A model generated the notes under the pieces. That model was not told where the DNA came from, did not search any database, and worked only from the letters and a program-made list of their open reading frames with translations. Of a stretch of 64,000 bases of DNA, positions 35,427-44,706 are shown piece by piece. The position numbers and the translations under genes were made by a program. Within the stretch, counting starts at the first letter, position 1, and every line of letters begins with the position of its first letter. Origin of the DNA: JBKCUI01 sp052161605 (lineage in GTDB: Bacteria; Planctomycetota; Planctomycetia; Pirellulales; Pirellulaceae); the NCBI GenBank assembly GCA_052161605.1, contig CP197409.1; one strand, 5' to 3'.

Positions 35427-36920
35427 TTACTCTCGACCTTCTGTAATGCCCGGCCAAGTATCGGTGCGGAACGGTGTCAGAGGCAAACCGGCGAAGCTGT
35501 ACATGTTACAAACCGGATTGTCAGCCCAGGCGTATCGAACGGCAACCGGGACAGGCACATTCGGCGACGAAACCTCGATGGTTCCATCCTTGCGAATGGC
35601 CGCAGTCGCCTTGTGAAATTTCTTGTCCTCGCCGGCGATTGTGAATCCAACTGGTTGATTTACGTCAAAGGGCCGCCATCCTCGCGCCGCGTGATCGAAC
35701 GACAAAACCGCTTTGTTCCCCTCGACCGTCATGGATTTGTACCGTGGGCTTTGATAATCGATCGAAAAGCCGTATTCCCTAGCCAAAGCCCAGCGTGCTA
35801 GGCGGCGCCCGACATCGACTTTGTTCATCGGGTGAATATCTTTCCCCTCACCAATATCGATGATAACGGCCTGTCCCGAGTTAGGAACGGCATCCATGGC
35901 CATGGTCTGCGCCTCGCGCAGTTCTGCCCAGTCACTATCGGTGGGCTCGGTTTCCTCGGCTCGAAAATCCGCCAATTGAACCCAATAAAATGGGAAATCA
36001 CCTTGCCCCCAAGCGTCTCGCCAATTCTTGATCATGGCAGGGAAAAGTTTGCGATACTGATACGCCCGTCCTGCATTCGATTCCCCCTGGTACCAAATCG
36101 CGCCTCGGATTCCGTATCCCAAATGAGAGACGAGAACACCGTTATAGATGTTGGATGGTCGCGAGTTACCCGTCAGATTACCAAGAGCTCGTTTTTCGTC
36201 ATCTGTCAGAGTCTCTTTTTTCTTGAGTTCGGCCAATGAGTTTTCCAGTGCAACCCATCGCTCGTTGAGTTGTGGAAATTCCGAAGCGATGACCGACCGA
36301 TCGATCCAAGCTTCACACGACGAACCACCCCAAGCGTTATTGATCATCCCAATAGGTACGTCAGTCGATTGATGAATTTGCCTTGCAAAGAAATAGCCAA
36401 CGGCTGAAAAATCATTGATCGTTTCTGGCGATGCGACTTTCCATTTTCGATCGTCGTGGCTCCAAATCGGCTCCTGGGTTCCGACTTGAGGAAAGTTGAT
36501 CATGCGAATTTGTGGATACTTTGCCGTTAGCCGCTCGAGATCAGCATCGTTCGAGCTTCTGACGCCCCATTGCATATTGGATTGTCCGGAACAAATCCAA
36601 ACCTCACCCACTAACACATCTTGAATCTCGATCGTGTTTTCACCAGCGATCTTTAGCACATACGGCCCCCCCACTGCTAACACGGGTAGCTTGGCACTCC
36701 AATTGCCTTGCTCATCGGTGACCGTTTCTACTTTTTTGTCTTCGACGGTGATCGTAACTTTCTCACCCGCCTTGCCCTTGCCCCAGATTTTGTTTTCCTG
36801 CCCCTGCTGCAAGACCATGTGGTCGGTAAAGATATTGGGAAGTTTAATCTCTGCAAAGCAAATATTGCTGGTTGTCGAGCTTGCAGCGACGATAGCGAGC
36901 ATCCAAGTCAATTTCTTCAT
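35427..36920 (-). CDS. Secreted sialate O-acetylesterase
   Basis: The ATG at 36920 gives a signal peptide (MKKLTWMLAIVAASSTTSNI, cleavage near CFAE) and 497 residues; the open frame extends 53 codons further upstream without homology. The N-terminal β-domain (LPNIFTDHMVLQQGQENKIW) and the SGNH-hydrolase core with EVWICSGQSNMQWGV (catalytic Ser in GQSNM), INNAWGGSSCEAW and AIWYQGESNAG identify the sialate O-acetylesterase family. It removes O-acetyl groups from sugars, in planctomycetes more likely from acetylated polysaccharides such as xylan than from sialic acid. Probably periplasmic. Its 3' end faces the insertion sequence. Confidence 0.92.
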   Translation of the reverse strand: MKKLTWMLAIVAASSTTSNICFAEIKLPNIFTDHMVLQQGQENKIWGKGKAGEKVTITVEDKKVETVTDEQGNWSAKLPVLAVGGPYVLKIAGENTIEIQDVLVGEVWICSGQSNMQWGVRSSNDADLERLTAKYPQIRMINFPQVGTQEPIWSHDDRKWKVASPETINDFSAVGYFFARQIHQSTDVPIGMINNAWGGSSCEAWIDRSVIASEFPQLNERWVALENSLAELKKKETLTDDEKRALGNLTGNSRPSNIYNGVLVSHLGYGIRGAIWYQGESNAGRAYQYRKLFPAMIKNWRDAWGQGDFPFYWVQLADFRAEETEPTDSDWAELREAQTMAMDAVPNSGQAVIIDIGEGKDIHPMNKVDVGRRLARWALAREYGFSIDYQSPRYKSMTVEGNKAVLSFDHAARGWRPFDVNQPVGFTIAGEDKKFHKATAAIRKDGTIEVSSPNVPVPVAVRYAWADNPVCNMYSFAGLPLTPFRTDTWPGITEGRE

Positions 36921-36993
36921 GGTGAGCACCGTGTAGGAGAGGGAGGTAAAAACGATCGAGCGGCTCCAGATTGACAAAAACCGAAGCCTTTTT

Positions 36994-38184
36994 TCAGCGA
37001 TCAACGAGAGGTTTAATGATACTGTCGATTTGTCTCCAATACATATGGTGAACAAGAATTGTGGAGACAAGAATCCCAAAAAAGAGCTGCGAACGGTATT
37101 TCGATCTCAGTGAAGCCAATAGGGAACTCATCCAGCTCAATGCTAAAACGCCCACTCCTGTTACAAAAACCGCCTGCCAGCCGAGCACGATTCCAACCAG
37201 CAAGTAGGCTTGCTGGTAATGCGTTCGGGACTTTTTTTGCACATAAATTGGAAGCAATCTGGACGTGGCAACGCCGAACAACCAGCCGACCACACCACCC
37301 ACCACGAGGGTCACGACTACATGTACGATTGCTCCCAAGGCTGGCGGTGCGATAGGCAACCAAGCAAACCATTGCACGAAGCTCAATGGAAGATACAGCA
37401 GTTTCGCGACCGCAAAGCAAATGCCGAAAACGCCAATGGCTCGCCATGGGAATTTGGACTTTTCCAGATCGGCCATCGCCAGCATCACCAACGATGCAAA
37501 GAACATGGCGTGAAAAACAAATGCTCCGATGAGATACCATTTGGGATAGAACACTGTCCAAATAATCCCGGCATACATCAGAACATTGAAATTGGGCAAA
37601 TTGGCACCTCCTGAGAACAGTTCGCGAGCCGCGATGAGAATAAACAATGCTCCTACTAAGACCTCGACCAGCAGATACCTAGGCGCAATCGGTAGTTTGC
37701 AAGTGCTGCAACGCCCTTGACATGCTAACCATCCAAGTATCGGAATGTTATCACGGAAACTCAGCCGTGTTTGACAGAACGGGCATTTAGAACCACCGAA
37801 GACCACCCCTCGGCCTTCAGGCAATCTACCGGCAAGAACGTTGAAGAAGCTCCCGATACTCGCTCCCAGATAGAAGAACCAGATAACTGCCAGATACTCG
37901 CAAGTGTGATACAGTTCTCGGACTGGGGATTCGAGACCTTGCTCAAATTTGGCGCGGTTAGGTTGCAAATAGATTCGTATGGACTGCTGCACCGGTGGCC
38001 ACGCGAATGTGTAGAGAGCCCAACCGAGAACTAAGACAATTGCAACAGTCAGCAAATACCAATTCGTTCGCTGCTTTCTTCGTCGCCTGCGACGCACTGT
38101 TTTGCTTATAGTTGGTTCTTCAACATTATTACTGAATTCAACAGTCGGGCTTTGGTCTCCTTGGGAAACTTCTTCTAGGCTCAA
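36994..38184 (-). CDS. Prepilin-peptidase-like membrane protein with missing catalytic Asp
   Basis: 396 residues. An Arg-rich cytoplasmic leader (RRRRRRKQR) precedes one helix; then comes the PilD N-terminal domain: GASIGSFFNVLAGRLP, the Cys motifs SKCPFCQTRLSFRDNIP and CSTCKLPIAPRYLLVE, which bind zinc. Seven or so further helices follow. PilD-type A24 peptidases cleave type IV prepilin leaders using two aspartates. The first (Asp239 in MLAMADLEKSKFP) is present, but the second, in GxGD before the LGWQ helix, is absent: the aligned place reads THYQQAYLLVGIVLGWQ (about 315-332). It therefore may lack peptidase activity, or have another role. It follows the gene at 38211-39887 by 26 bp. Confidence 0.85.
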   Translation of the reverse strand: MSLEEVSQGDQSPTVEFSNNVEEPTISKTVRRRRRRKQRTNWYLLTVAIVLVLGWALYTFAWPPVQQSIRIYLQPNRAKFEQGLESPVRELYHTCEYLAVIWFFYLGASIGSFFNVLAGRLPEGRGVVFGGSKCPFCQTRLSFRDNIPILGWLACQGRCSTCKLPIAPRYLLVEVLVGALFILIAARELFSGGANLPNFNVLMYAGIIWTVFYPKWYLIGAFVFHAMFFASLVMLAMADLEKSKFPWRAIGVFGICFAVAKLLYLPLSFVQWFAWLPIAPPALGAIVHVVVTLVVGGVVGWLFGVATSRLLPIYVQKKSRTHYQQAYLLVGIVLGWQAVFVTGVGVLALSWMSSLLASLRSKYRSQLFFGILVSTILVHHMYWRQIDSIIKPLVDR

Positions 38185-38210
38185 GGTTTCATTCTTTCCG
38201 ATCGTGTGGC

Positions 38211-39887
38211 TTAAAACGCAGCCCGTTGTTTTTGAAATTGTTGCAAAATGGCTCGTAGTGGATCTTGGTCACCACTTGCATCGCCTTGTTTCAAGTCGCC
38301 AGGTGAGAGTCGACGAACTGCTCCTGGGTTCCGTGCGTTGGTAGCCACTTTGTAGACATCGAGTACAGAGTCTTCGCGAAGCGTATCGCCTGGAGGAACG
38401 AGAAAGTATCCGATGCTACGAGGCTGCATATTGATATCCTCGATGGGATTCGGACTCTTGCCGGTTCGATCGATCGCGATCGATTGCAAGAAAATCTCGT
38501 ACACGCTGATATCGTACAAAACCGCAGCGGGAATAGGGATGTTGTACTGTTGTTGCGACCAATTGCCAAAGGCATCCATGATTTCTACCGATTCCACAAT
38601 CGTGGCCCCAGCATCTCGCTGAATTGAGATCGTTTCCTTTTTGCCAGCGGGTATCCGAATCTTTTGCGGGTTGTCCGGCATACGGCGATCGGCGAAGAGA
38701 AGCAGGACCTCGTCTCTATGAGCGTTGAGCAGCGTTAGGTTGATGGGGGGCAGATCGGGATTCGGGATGACTTGCTGCTGGACTGTTCGGAACTGAGGAG
38801 GTGGCAGCGTAATGATGGGCTGTTGGGGGTACCAAATCTGCCATGGATCGTAGACGATCGGTTGCAGGAAGAGACCCGAGGAGTTCACCCATGTTAATCC
38901 CATACCAGGAAAATGGACGCTTTCGAAGCAATAGCCACTTTGAAACGAATTGATGCGCCAGAGTTGCCCGATATTGTTGCTGATAGGAAATAACCCAACG
39001 GGGTGCCGAGCCCCAGCCGCGATACGCAGCCTCCCATCGACTCCAACCGCCATCCACTGGCTTCCAACTTGTTGTTGAATTCGAAAGAGCCCGTTGCCAA
39101 TCGAAGCGATATACCAAGCGGAAGCGATGTCGGTCGCACGCGACACGAGCCCGAACTGATTGCTGCCCCGAAGTGACAGAAATTGCCGCGTCGATGCGGA
39201 ACCGACCCCAAAGTGCATCGGCAAGATTGAGTCGCCATCAAAACCCGTGACCGAGGATTGCTGCGAGGTGGTCTGAGGAACTTGGCTCGGAGTGGGCAAG
39301 TCGAGATTCATGCCTGGAGGTTCGATTCCGGTGTCTGGCAAGATAGGTTTGATCGAACCAGAGCCACGATTCGAGCCACCGTCCCCCTTAGGAGAGGAGC
39401 CATCTGTGCGCACTAGCTCATCGACTTTCATCCGGCTCGTTGTGAATTGAATGCTCCCGTCTCGCAGTATTCCGATTTGCATAGGACCAGTTCCGCTGGT
39501 CGGCCATCGGATCACCCGCTTGGCTTCTCGGGAACTGTAGCTGATCCAATTGCCATCCTGCGTATCATAACGAGTCAATCGCTTGTACGAGGTCTGGGTT
39601 CCTGCTGGATCGATTATGGTTAATTCGTCATCGTTCAATCTTGCAATCGAAGGCTTATCCAGTCCTGGAGCAGATAACTCAAACAATCGATCAGGGCCGC
39701 TCTGCGCGAAAAGCACGGAGCACTTCACGGAGCACATCACGAACCAACAAGCCAGGAATGCTGTGAGAAGTTTTTTGCCCAAAGCTGGTAAGGGATGCCA
39801 GCTTCTCTGCGCTACAGATTGGAGTTGTGACTTAAAATGCAGTTGCAGCTTAAGCAGTACCCTGGAGAGAGATGAACAATTTGACAT
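38211..39887 (-). CDS. Secreted protein of unknown function
   Basis: 558 residues with a hydrophobic stretch at about residues 39-60 (LLTAFLACWFVMCSVKCSVL followed by FAQSG) that fits a signal sequence behind a long leader. A Gly/Ser/Pro-rich linker lies near residues 150-200. The middle (STRQFLSLRGSNQFGLVSRA, FRIQQQVGSQWMAVGVDGRL) repeats hydrophobic β-type motifs, suggesting a β-trefoil or similar, and a C-terminal part begins with PPINLTLLNAHRDEVLLLFA. No known domain was recognised. It is in the same operon-like run as the prepilin-peptidase-like gene. Confidence 0.65.
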   Translation of the reverse strand: MSNCSSLSRVLLKLQLHFKSQLQSVAQRSWHPLPALGKKLLTAFLACWFVMCSVKCSVLFAQSGPDRLFELSAPGLDKPSIARLNDDELTIIDPAGTQTSYKRLTRYDTQDGNWISYSSREAKRVIRWPTSGTGPMQIGILRDGSIQFTTSRMKVDELVRTDGSSPKGDGGSNRGSGSIKPILPDTGIEPPGMNLDLPTPSQVPQTTSQQSSVTGFDGDSILPMHFGVGSASTRQFLSLRGSNQFGLVSRATDIASAWYIASIGNGLFRIQQQVGSQWMAVGVDGRLRIAAGARHPVGLFPISNNIGQLWRINSFQSGYCFESVHFPGMGLTWVNSSGLFLQPIVYDPWQIWYPQQPIITLPPPQFRTVQQQVIPNPDLPPINLTLLNAHRDEVLLLFADRRMPDNPQKIRIPAGKKETISIQRDAGATIVESVEIMDAFGNWSQQQYNIPIPAAVLYDISVYEIFLQSIAIDRTGKSPNPIEDINMQPRSIGYFLVPPGDTLREDSVLDVYKVATNARNPGAVRRLSPGDLKQGDASGDQDPLRAILQQFQKQRAAF

Positions 39888-40002
39888 GCGATTCGCTTCC
39901 CCGCCGATAAATGCCGCGAGCTGCTAGTTGGTACAGATCTAGCTAGCGTCGTCATTATAGCATCTCTGTTGGGGGTTGTCGCATTGGCGGTCTACGATTC
40001 CG

Positions 40003-41442
40003 CTACATGGTTGGCTCGAGACGGGTGCTCCGCTTGCTCATCACCATTTGACGGTACTTGATCCGGGCATTGGACATCCAGAAGAATTGGTAGATGTTGA
40101 AGCCAAGCAGCACTAGAGCGGCCAACGCCCAATTAAATCCTATGCTCGGTTTTTCAATGACTGGCGGAGTAACATCCTTTTGAGGTGTAGTGTCTGTGTT
40201 GGAGTTAGCTACGAGAGGGACTGCAGGGGGAACGCTGCCCGCGAATTGCGGATTGGAAACTTGCGTGAAGGGGTTACCCCCAGGGCCTTGCTGAAAGGCG
40301 CTGGTTGGAACGTTGCTGAATCCAGCGTTACCGTTAGCTGGAAACAGATTGCTGGCCATTTGTGCGTAGGCGGGATTCATAGTGTTTACATAATCAGGCT
40401 GCATAGCAGGAGGCAGCATTGGTTGAGTTTGCGTCGGCATGACGCCTCGGTCTGATCCCTGACCGGCCCAGCCGCGGGGGTCTGGCGTGTCTTGGCGCCC
40501 TAGCATGTTGTTCAGCATGGGGTTGTTGTTCCGCGAACCAACGCCCATATCCCGATCGCGATTGTTGTTGACTAAGTCATTCGTGGTTGCCCTCGGAGGA
40601 TTCGACATGGAAGGATTTGTCATCGAGGGATTCGTCATCGACGAAGAATCGTTTCGGAGATTGTTGTTGAAATTGGGAGTTACAGGGCTGGTTGGGAGCA
40701 CGGCTCCTTGGCCGCCGCGCGGTTGCCCAAAATCGGACTGGGTTGCGATGGGGGTAGGGTCAATAAAAGCTGGTACGCCGCCCAGGCTGCTTCCCCCCAA
40801 GTTTTGGATATTGTCATCTCCCAGAGCGTCATACCGTGCAAGAACAGATTGCGGAATCGCGCCTTTAGGTAGCGTTCCATTGCCGATCCGAATTGTGACC
40901 TGTTCGACGTAATCTTTTACCGTCGGGTGGATCGGGATGATCATTTCGTTGCCGGTCGGCCCCGACATAAACTGTTGGAGATTGTTGACTGGAATTTGAA
41001 CCAAATAGGTGTAGCGACCGGATTGATTATCGAGCTGCCAGCCGACATTGTTTTCCCATTGCCCAATATTAGTCGGCGCCTGAGGGGCATATCGCATCAG
41101 GGCTAGGTTCTGAATCGTGGGCTCAATGCTGGCTTGGGAGCGAGAGTTGAGCATGGGTGGATCGACGCGTGGCAATTCTTTGTTGTCGATACGAATTGCG
41201 AGTTGCTCGATTCTTCCTACCAATCGATCGGGAATGCGAACCGGCAATTCGCTTCCGCTGGGACCTTGGGCAAAGGACTCGATCTGATTAGGGGGAATCT
41301 GAATTATGAAAGTAAACTTCTGGGAGCGTTGATCAAGCTCCCATCCACTGGTCGGTTCTATCGACTGCGAGTTTTGCAATCCAGGCAAGAGTCCCACTTG
41401 CGGGAGCAGCATCGTCAATAGAATTGAGAGTAGACCTGTCAT
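40003..41442 (-). CDS. Anchored protein with a tandemly duplicated domain
   Basis: 479 residues with an N-terminal signal-like segment (MTGLLSILLTMLLPQVGLLP) and one C-terminal helix (WALAALVLLGFNIYQFFW) with a basic tail. Two copies of a ~60-residue module are visible: GWELDQRSQKFTFIIQIPPN (about 33-92) and GWQLDNQSGRYTYLVQIPVN (about 131-190), each continuing through GP[ST]G.E, VEQ(L/V).IRI and ending LP[RK]. Then comes a long Asn/Pro/Met-rich disordered region (NPSMTNPSMSNPPRA). Probably exported and held in the cytoplasmic membrane by the C-terminal helix. No family recognised. Confidence 0.7.
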   Translation of the reverse strand: MTGLLSILLTMLLPQVGLLPGLQNSQSIEPTSGWELDQRSQKFTFIIQIPPNQIESFAQGPSGSELPVRIPDRLVGRIEQLAIRIDNKELPRVDPPMLNSRSQASIEPTIQNLALMRYAPQAPTNIGQWENNVGWQLDNQSGRYTYLVQIPVNNLQQFMSGPTGNEMIIPIHPTVKDYVEQVTIRIGNGTLPKGAIPQSVLARYDALGDDNIQNLGGSSLGGVPAFIDPTPIATQSDFGQPRGGQGAVLPTSPVTPNFNNNLRNDSSSMTNPSMTNPSMSNPPRATTNDLVNNNRDRDMGVGSRNNNPMLNNMLGRQDTPDPRGWAGQGSDRGVMPTQTQPMLPPAMQPDYVNTMNPAYAQMASNLFPANGNAGFSNVPTSAFQQGPGGNPFTQVSNPQFAGSVPPAVPLVANSNTDTTPQKDVTPPVIEKPSIGFNWALAALVLLGFNIYQFFWMSNARIKYRQMVMSKRSTRLEPTM

Positions 41443-41712
41443 TGCTTTTGCCCTGAGCGATTAATCATTCCATGGAATCGGAAGGCTGTACCTAGTGTGT
41501 GCGCATCCTGCGTGACTTGGAGATCATAGAGGATTTGGTTTGGTCGCGTAAAGAGAAATCATTGTAGGAAAAGAGGTTAGTTCCGCAAATTAGCGAAACT
41601 GCGATCCCGAATGCTAGCATTCAATTAGTCTTTCGATTTTGCGATTGGCTCAGTGAGGTTAGAATCAGGCCCGCTTTAGGCTTAAACAATTGTTCGCGAT
41701 GCGATTCGCTCT

Positions 41713-42216
41713 ATGCTATTTGAAAGGGTTACCACAACAATGCAATTCAGACTTCGCGAAGGAAGAATCGGATATGGTCAAGCTTGGTGCTTGGGGCTGA
41801 TGGCGTTCATAGGGGGAGGATTGTGCGGAGCGGCCTGGATCAGCGGGGTTAGGGCGGGCGATGACGAGCCCGTACCGACTCAGATCAGTGGGCAGACGGA
41901 TCCCACAAATTCAACCAACAGCCCAATCCCAGTAGACATTGCTTCGGACCCCGTATTCCGAGAGCTATCGAAGGCCTTCTTGCGATCGAACCAAGCGGAA
42001 AACGAGATCCGCTATAGCCCCAGTAGCACCAGCGACACCGTCTGGCACGCCATAGAAAGCGCTCTGAGTACCGCCAAACTGCTCGAAGCGGAGGAAGCTC
42101 GCTTGAAAGCCCAAGGCGAACTGGAAAAGGCGAGCCAGATTCGGGATGCGATTAACGGGATCAGGATGCAAGGGGTCAAATTACTGGCAGCCGAGATGCA
42201 AATCACGCTCTCGTAG
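41713..42216 (+). CDS. Small exported protein of unknown function
   Basis: 167 residues (158 if it starts at the second ATG, 41740, which has GAAAGGG upstream). A hydrophobic segment (GLMAFIGGGLCGAAWISGV) near residues 28-46 is a signal peptide or anchor. After a Pro/Thr-rich linker, a helical region is rich in Ala, Glu and Lys (AIESALSTAKLLEAEEARLK). No domain recognised. It stands alone between the divergent anchored protein gene and prfC. Confidence 0.6.
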   Translation: MLFERVTTTMQFRLREGRIGYGQAWCLGLMAFIGGGLCGAAWISGVRAGDDEPVPTQISGQTDPTNSTNSPIPVDIASDPVFRELSKAFLRSNQAENEIRYSPSSTSDTVWHAIESALSTAKLLEAEEARLKAQGELEKASQIRDAINGIRMQGVKLLAAEMQITLS

Positions 42217-42346
42217 CTCGTTCATGGAAAAAGTAAGGTTCTAAGACTGGCGAAATACAGCCTTTCCTGGTAGCGTTTTCGTCAATTCATATTCCTAAGT
42301 CATTCGCCCCTAAGCCATCCGGCGTCGTCTCGAGCCACCAGCATTT

Positions 42347-44041
42347 ATGTCAACTTCTCCGCAACATATTGAACAAGAGCGATTGCGACGACGTACTTTC
42401 GCGATCATCTCTCACCCTGACGCCGGCAAAACGACGTTGACGGAGAAATTGCTGTTGTTTGGTGGCTCGATCGAAATCGCGGGTGCGGTTCGAGGTCGAA
42501 AGTCCCAAAGGGCTGCTAAATCCGACTGGATGGAATTGGAAAAGCAGCGGGGAATTTCGGTCAGCTCGACGGTCCTTACCTTTGAGTATCTCGGCAAGCA
42601 GATCAATCTGCTGGACACTCCTGGCCACCATGACTTTAGCGAGGACACCTATCGCACGCTGATGGCTGCGGATGCTGCGGTCATGGTGATCGATGCCGCG
42701 AAGGGGATCGAAACGCAAACCGAGAAACTGTTCCGGGTCTGCGCCGCCAGAAAGATTCCGGTGATCACATTTGTGAACAAGATCGATCGACCGGGAACGT
42801 CACCGCTAGAGATTCTGTCTGAGATCGAGAAGGAATTTTCGATTCAGGCTGTACCGGTGAATTGGCCGGTTGGTTGCTCGAAAGAGTTTTTGGGGATCGT
42901 CGATATTGCGAGCGATCAACTGCACGTCTTCCTGGATAAAACGGGGGACCGTCGCGGTAGCACTCTGCAACTCAATTGGAACGATTTGTCAAACGGCAAT
43001 ATCGCTCTCGATTCATTGCGAGAAGAATCGGAGCGAGGTCGAGGGATCGATGTATTCGACGAAAAAGTAATCGGAATCGCCAAGGAGGAGTTGGAACTCA
43101 TTCAACTAGCGGGACACGAGTATCAGCCGGAATTGTTTTTAGCTGGTGAGCAGACTCCTGTCTTCTTCGGGAGTGCGTTGACCAATTATGGGATGGAGCT
43201 CTTCTTAAAAGGTTTCATCGAGCGTTGCCCACCGCCGGGTGTGGGAGCAGCTAGCATCGAAGCAGCGACTTCGGAACACACTGAAGCACCGAAGAGTGAA
43301 TTCTCTGGCTTTATATTTAAGATCCAAGCGAATTTGGACCCGATGCATCGGGATCGTGTCGCCTTCGTTCGTATCGGGTCTGGTCGATTTGAGCGGGATA
43401 TGGATGTCGTCGTAGAACGAACTGGGAATCGCGTTCGATTGCCGAGAGCTTTGAAGATATTCGGCCGTGAACGCCATACCATGGACGAAGCCTATCCGGG
43501 GGACATTATAGGAGTCGTATGCCCAGGAGAATTGCGTTTAGGTGATACATTATTCCAAGGAGATCCGATTCGCTATCCGGGGGTTCCGCAGTTCTCTCCC
43601 GAAGTTTTTGCGAGTGTTACGTGTCCTGACACCTCGCGTCGCAAGCAGTTTGACCGAGGAATTCAACAATTGGTCGAGGAGGGGGCTATCCAGCTTTTCT
43701 ACTCGAGGGGACGTCAAAAAGATGCGATTCTAGCAGCGGTCGGAGAACTGCAATTCGATGTCGTACAGTTCAGGCTGGAATCCGAATACAACGCACCTTC
43801 GCGGGTGCAGTGGCTGCCATACAAGCATGCTCGTTGGTATCGAGGAAAAGAGGATATCGAAGCGGACGATCTTAAAACTCCGTATGGAGCGAAGCTGGTT
43901 CTCGATTCCTTTGGCAGCCCTGCGATTCTATTGCAATCCGAATGGGATCTAAGAAACTTGGAACGAGAAAACCCAGGTGTTACGTTCGAATCGATCCACG
44001 AATCGAGAACGTCAGTCGCCGACCTAACCGCCGAGCGGTAA
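42347..44041 (+). CDS. prfC: Peptide chain release factor 3
   Basis: A translational GTPase that ejects RF1/RF2 from the ribosome after peptide release. 564 residues, near the family length. The G-domain motifs are present: G1 ISHPDAGKTTLTEK, G2 around KQRGISVSSTVLTF, G3 DTPGHHDFSEDTYR and G4 FVNKIDRPG. The segment EIAGAVRGRKSQRAAKSDWM is characteristic of RF3 rather than EF-G. The C-terminal part (FAPEVFASV-like FSPEVFASVTCPDTSRRKQF, IQLFYSRGRQKDAILAAVGE) completes the family. It has its own short upstream region and is followed by a repeat-bearing gap. Confidence 0.96.
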   Translation: MSTSPQHIEQERLRRRTFAIISHPDAGKTTLTEKLLLFGGSIEIAGAVRGRKSQRAAKSDWMELEKQRGISVSSTVLTFEYLGKQINLLDTPGHHDFSEDTYRTLMAADAAVMVIDAAKGIETQTEKLFRVCAARKIPVITFVNKIDRPGTSPLEILSEIEKEFSIQAVPVNWPVGCSKEFLGIVDIASDQLHVFLDKTGDRRGSTLQLNWNDLSNGNIALDSLREESERGRGIDVFDEKVIGIAKEELELIQLAGHEYQPELFLAGEQTPVFFGSALTNYGMELFLKGFIERCPPPGVGAASIEAATSEHTEAPKSEFSGFIFKIQANLDPMHRDRVAFVRIGSGRFERDMDVVVERTGNRVRLPRALKIFGRERHTMDEAYPGDIIGVVCPGELRLGDTLFQGDPIRYPGVPQFSPEVFASVTCPDTSRRKQFDRGIQQLVEEGAIQLFYSRGRQKDAILAAVGELQFDVVQFRLESEYNAPSRVQWLPYKHARWYRGKEDIEADDLKTPYGAKLVLDSFGSPAILLQSEWDLRNLERENPGVTFESIHESRTSVADLTAER

Positions 44042-44706
44042 CCCCTCACGTAGTGGACGAGGCAACGAGGCCCGACTGCTTGGGACGAATATGGCACGAA
44101 TCGCTTGAGGGCTTTGGCAGGCGGTCTCCCGTGCCAATGGACTCATCGCTTCGTCCACTACGAAATCAGGACTCATCGCTTCGTCCACTACGAAATCAGG
44201 ACTCAACGAGGCAATAAGGGGACGGAGGTGATTTTTGCGAGCCCCCCAAGCTAGGAGTATTCACGAGTAACTCACTTCCCTTCGCTTATCACCGTGTAGC
44301 ATGCAAAAGGTGGCTACCAATCGCATGGTGATGTTACGGCTGTCCATTTTTCATCCCAGAATGGCCTTGGCGGTTGGCATACAATGGGACTGGATCGCGA
44401 TCGTAGCGTCCCTTTCCATTGTGTTTTTTCGCAAGAACCATTGTCGAGACACCTGATTGATGGTTGGCTCCTGGAGTCTTCGATCGAAAAGGCAAAATGA
44501 TGACAGGGGCGGTGGCGAGATAGCCTAAATCGTCCCTAACGGGACAGATAGAGGTAGGCAGGTGTCGCTGGTACCACAGCATTGGGTTCCTCAGTGTTTG
44601 GACGGTGGGTGGTACTGTTATTACGGGAAGTTTCCTGCGAGGTTGATGGGTGGTTTGAGTGCTGAACCTCTACCGTCGAGCTGACGCTCTTGCACAAATG
44701 TTGCCA
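44042..44706. other. Repeat-bearing gene-free stretch
   Basis: About 660 bp with no supported gene. It contains the 30-bp repeats described separately, an inverted copy of their core (GTAGTGGACGA at 44050-44060) and a short hairpin GTCCC-TAAC-GGGAC at 44532-44545. A small minus-strand open frame (44334-44582) has no family I can name. Confidence 0.6.
44139..44198. repeat. Two identical tandem 30-bp repeats
   Basis: The unit begins GGACTCATCGCTTCGTCCAC and runs 44139-44168, repeated exactly at 44169-44198, with the start of a third copy (GGACTCAACG) at 44199. TCGTCCACTAC within each unit has an inverted partner GTAGTGGACGA at 44050-44060, so the region can fold into alternative stem-loops. 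It resembles short interspersed repeats of planctomycete genomes. Confidence 0.85.

Noticed and set aside
41467..41478. Palindrome ATTCCATGGAAT as operator
   Set aside because: A single 12-bp palindrome with no nearby regulator; expected by chance at this scale.
44139..44198. CRISPR array
   Set aside because: Two identical 30-bp units are directly adjacent without unique spacers and no cas genes are near.
44334..44582. 82-codon minus-strand frame near the 30-bp repeats
   Set aside because: The translation (with CPVRDDLGYLATAP) seemed vaguely familiar from planctomycete repeats, but I can name no family and it may just be a repeated non-coding element.
44612..44625. Similarity of GGTGGGTGGTACTG to the RHS-junction repeat GTGGGTGGTACCG
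   Set aside because: Only about 12 shared bases with no matching context; not enough to claim a shared element.
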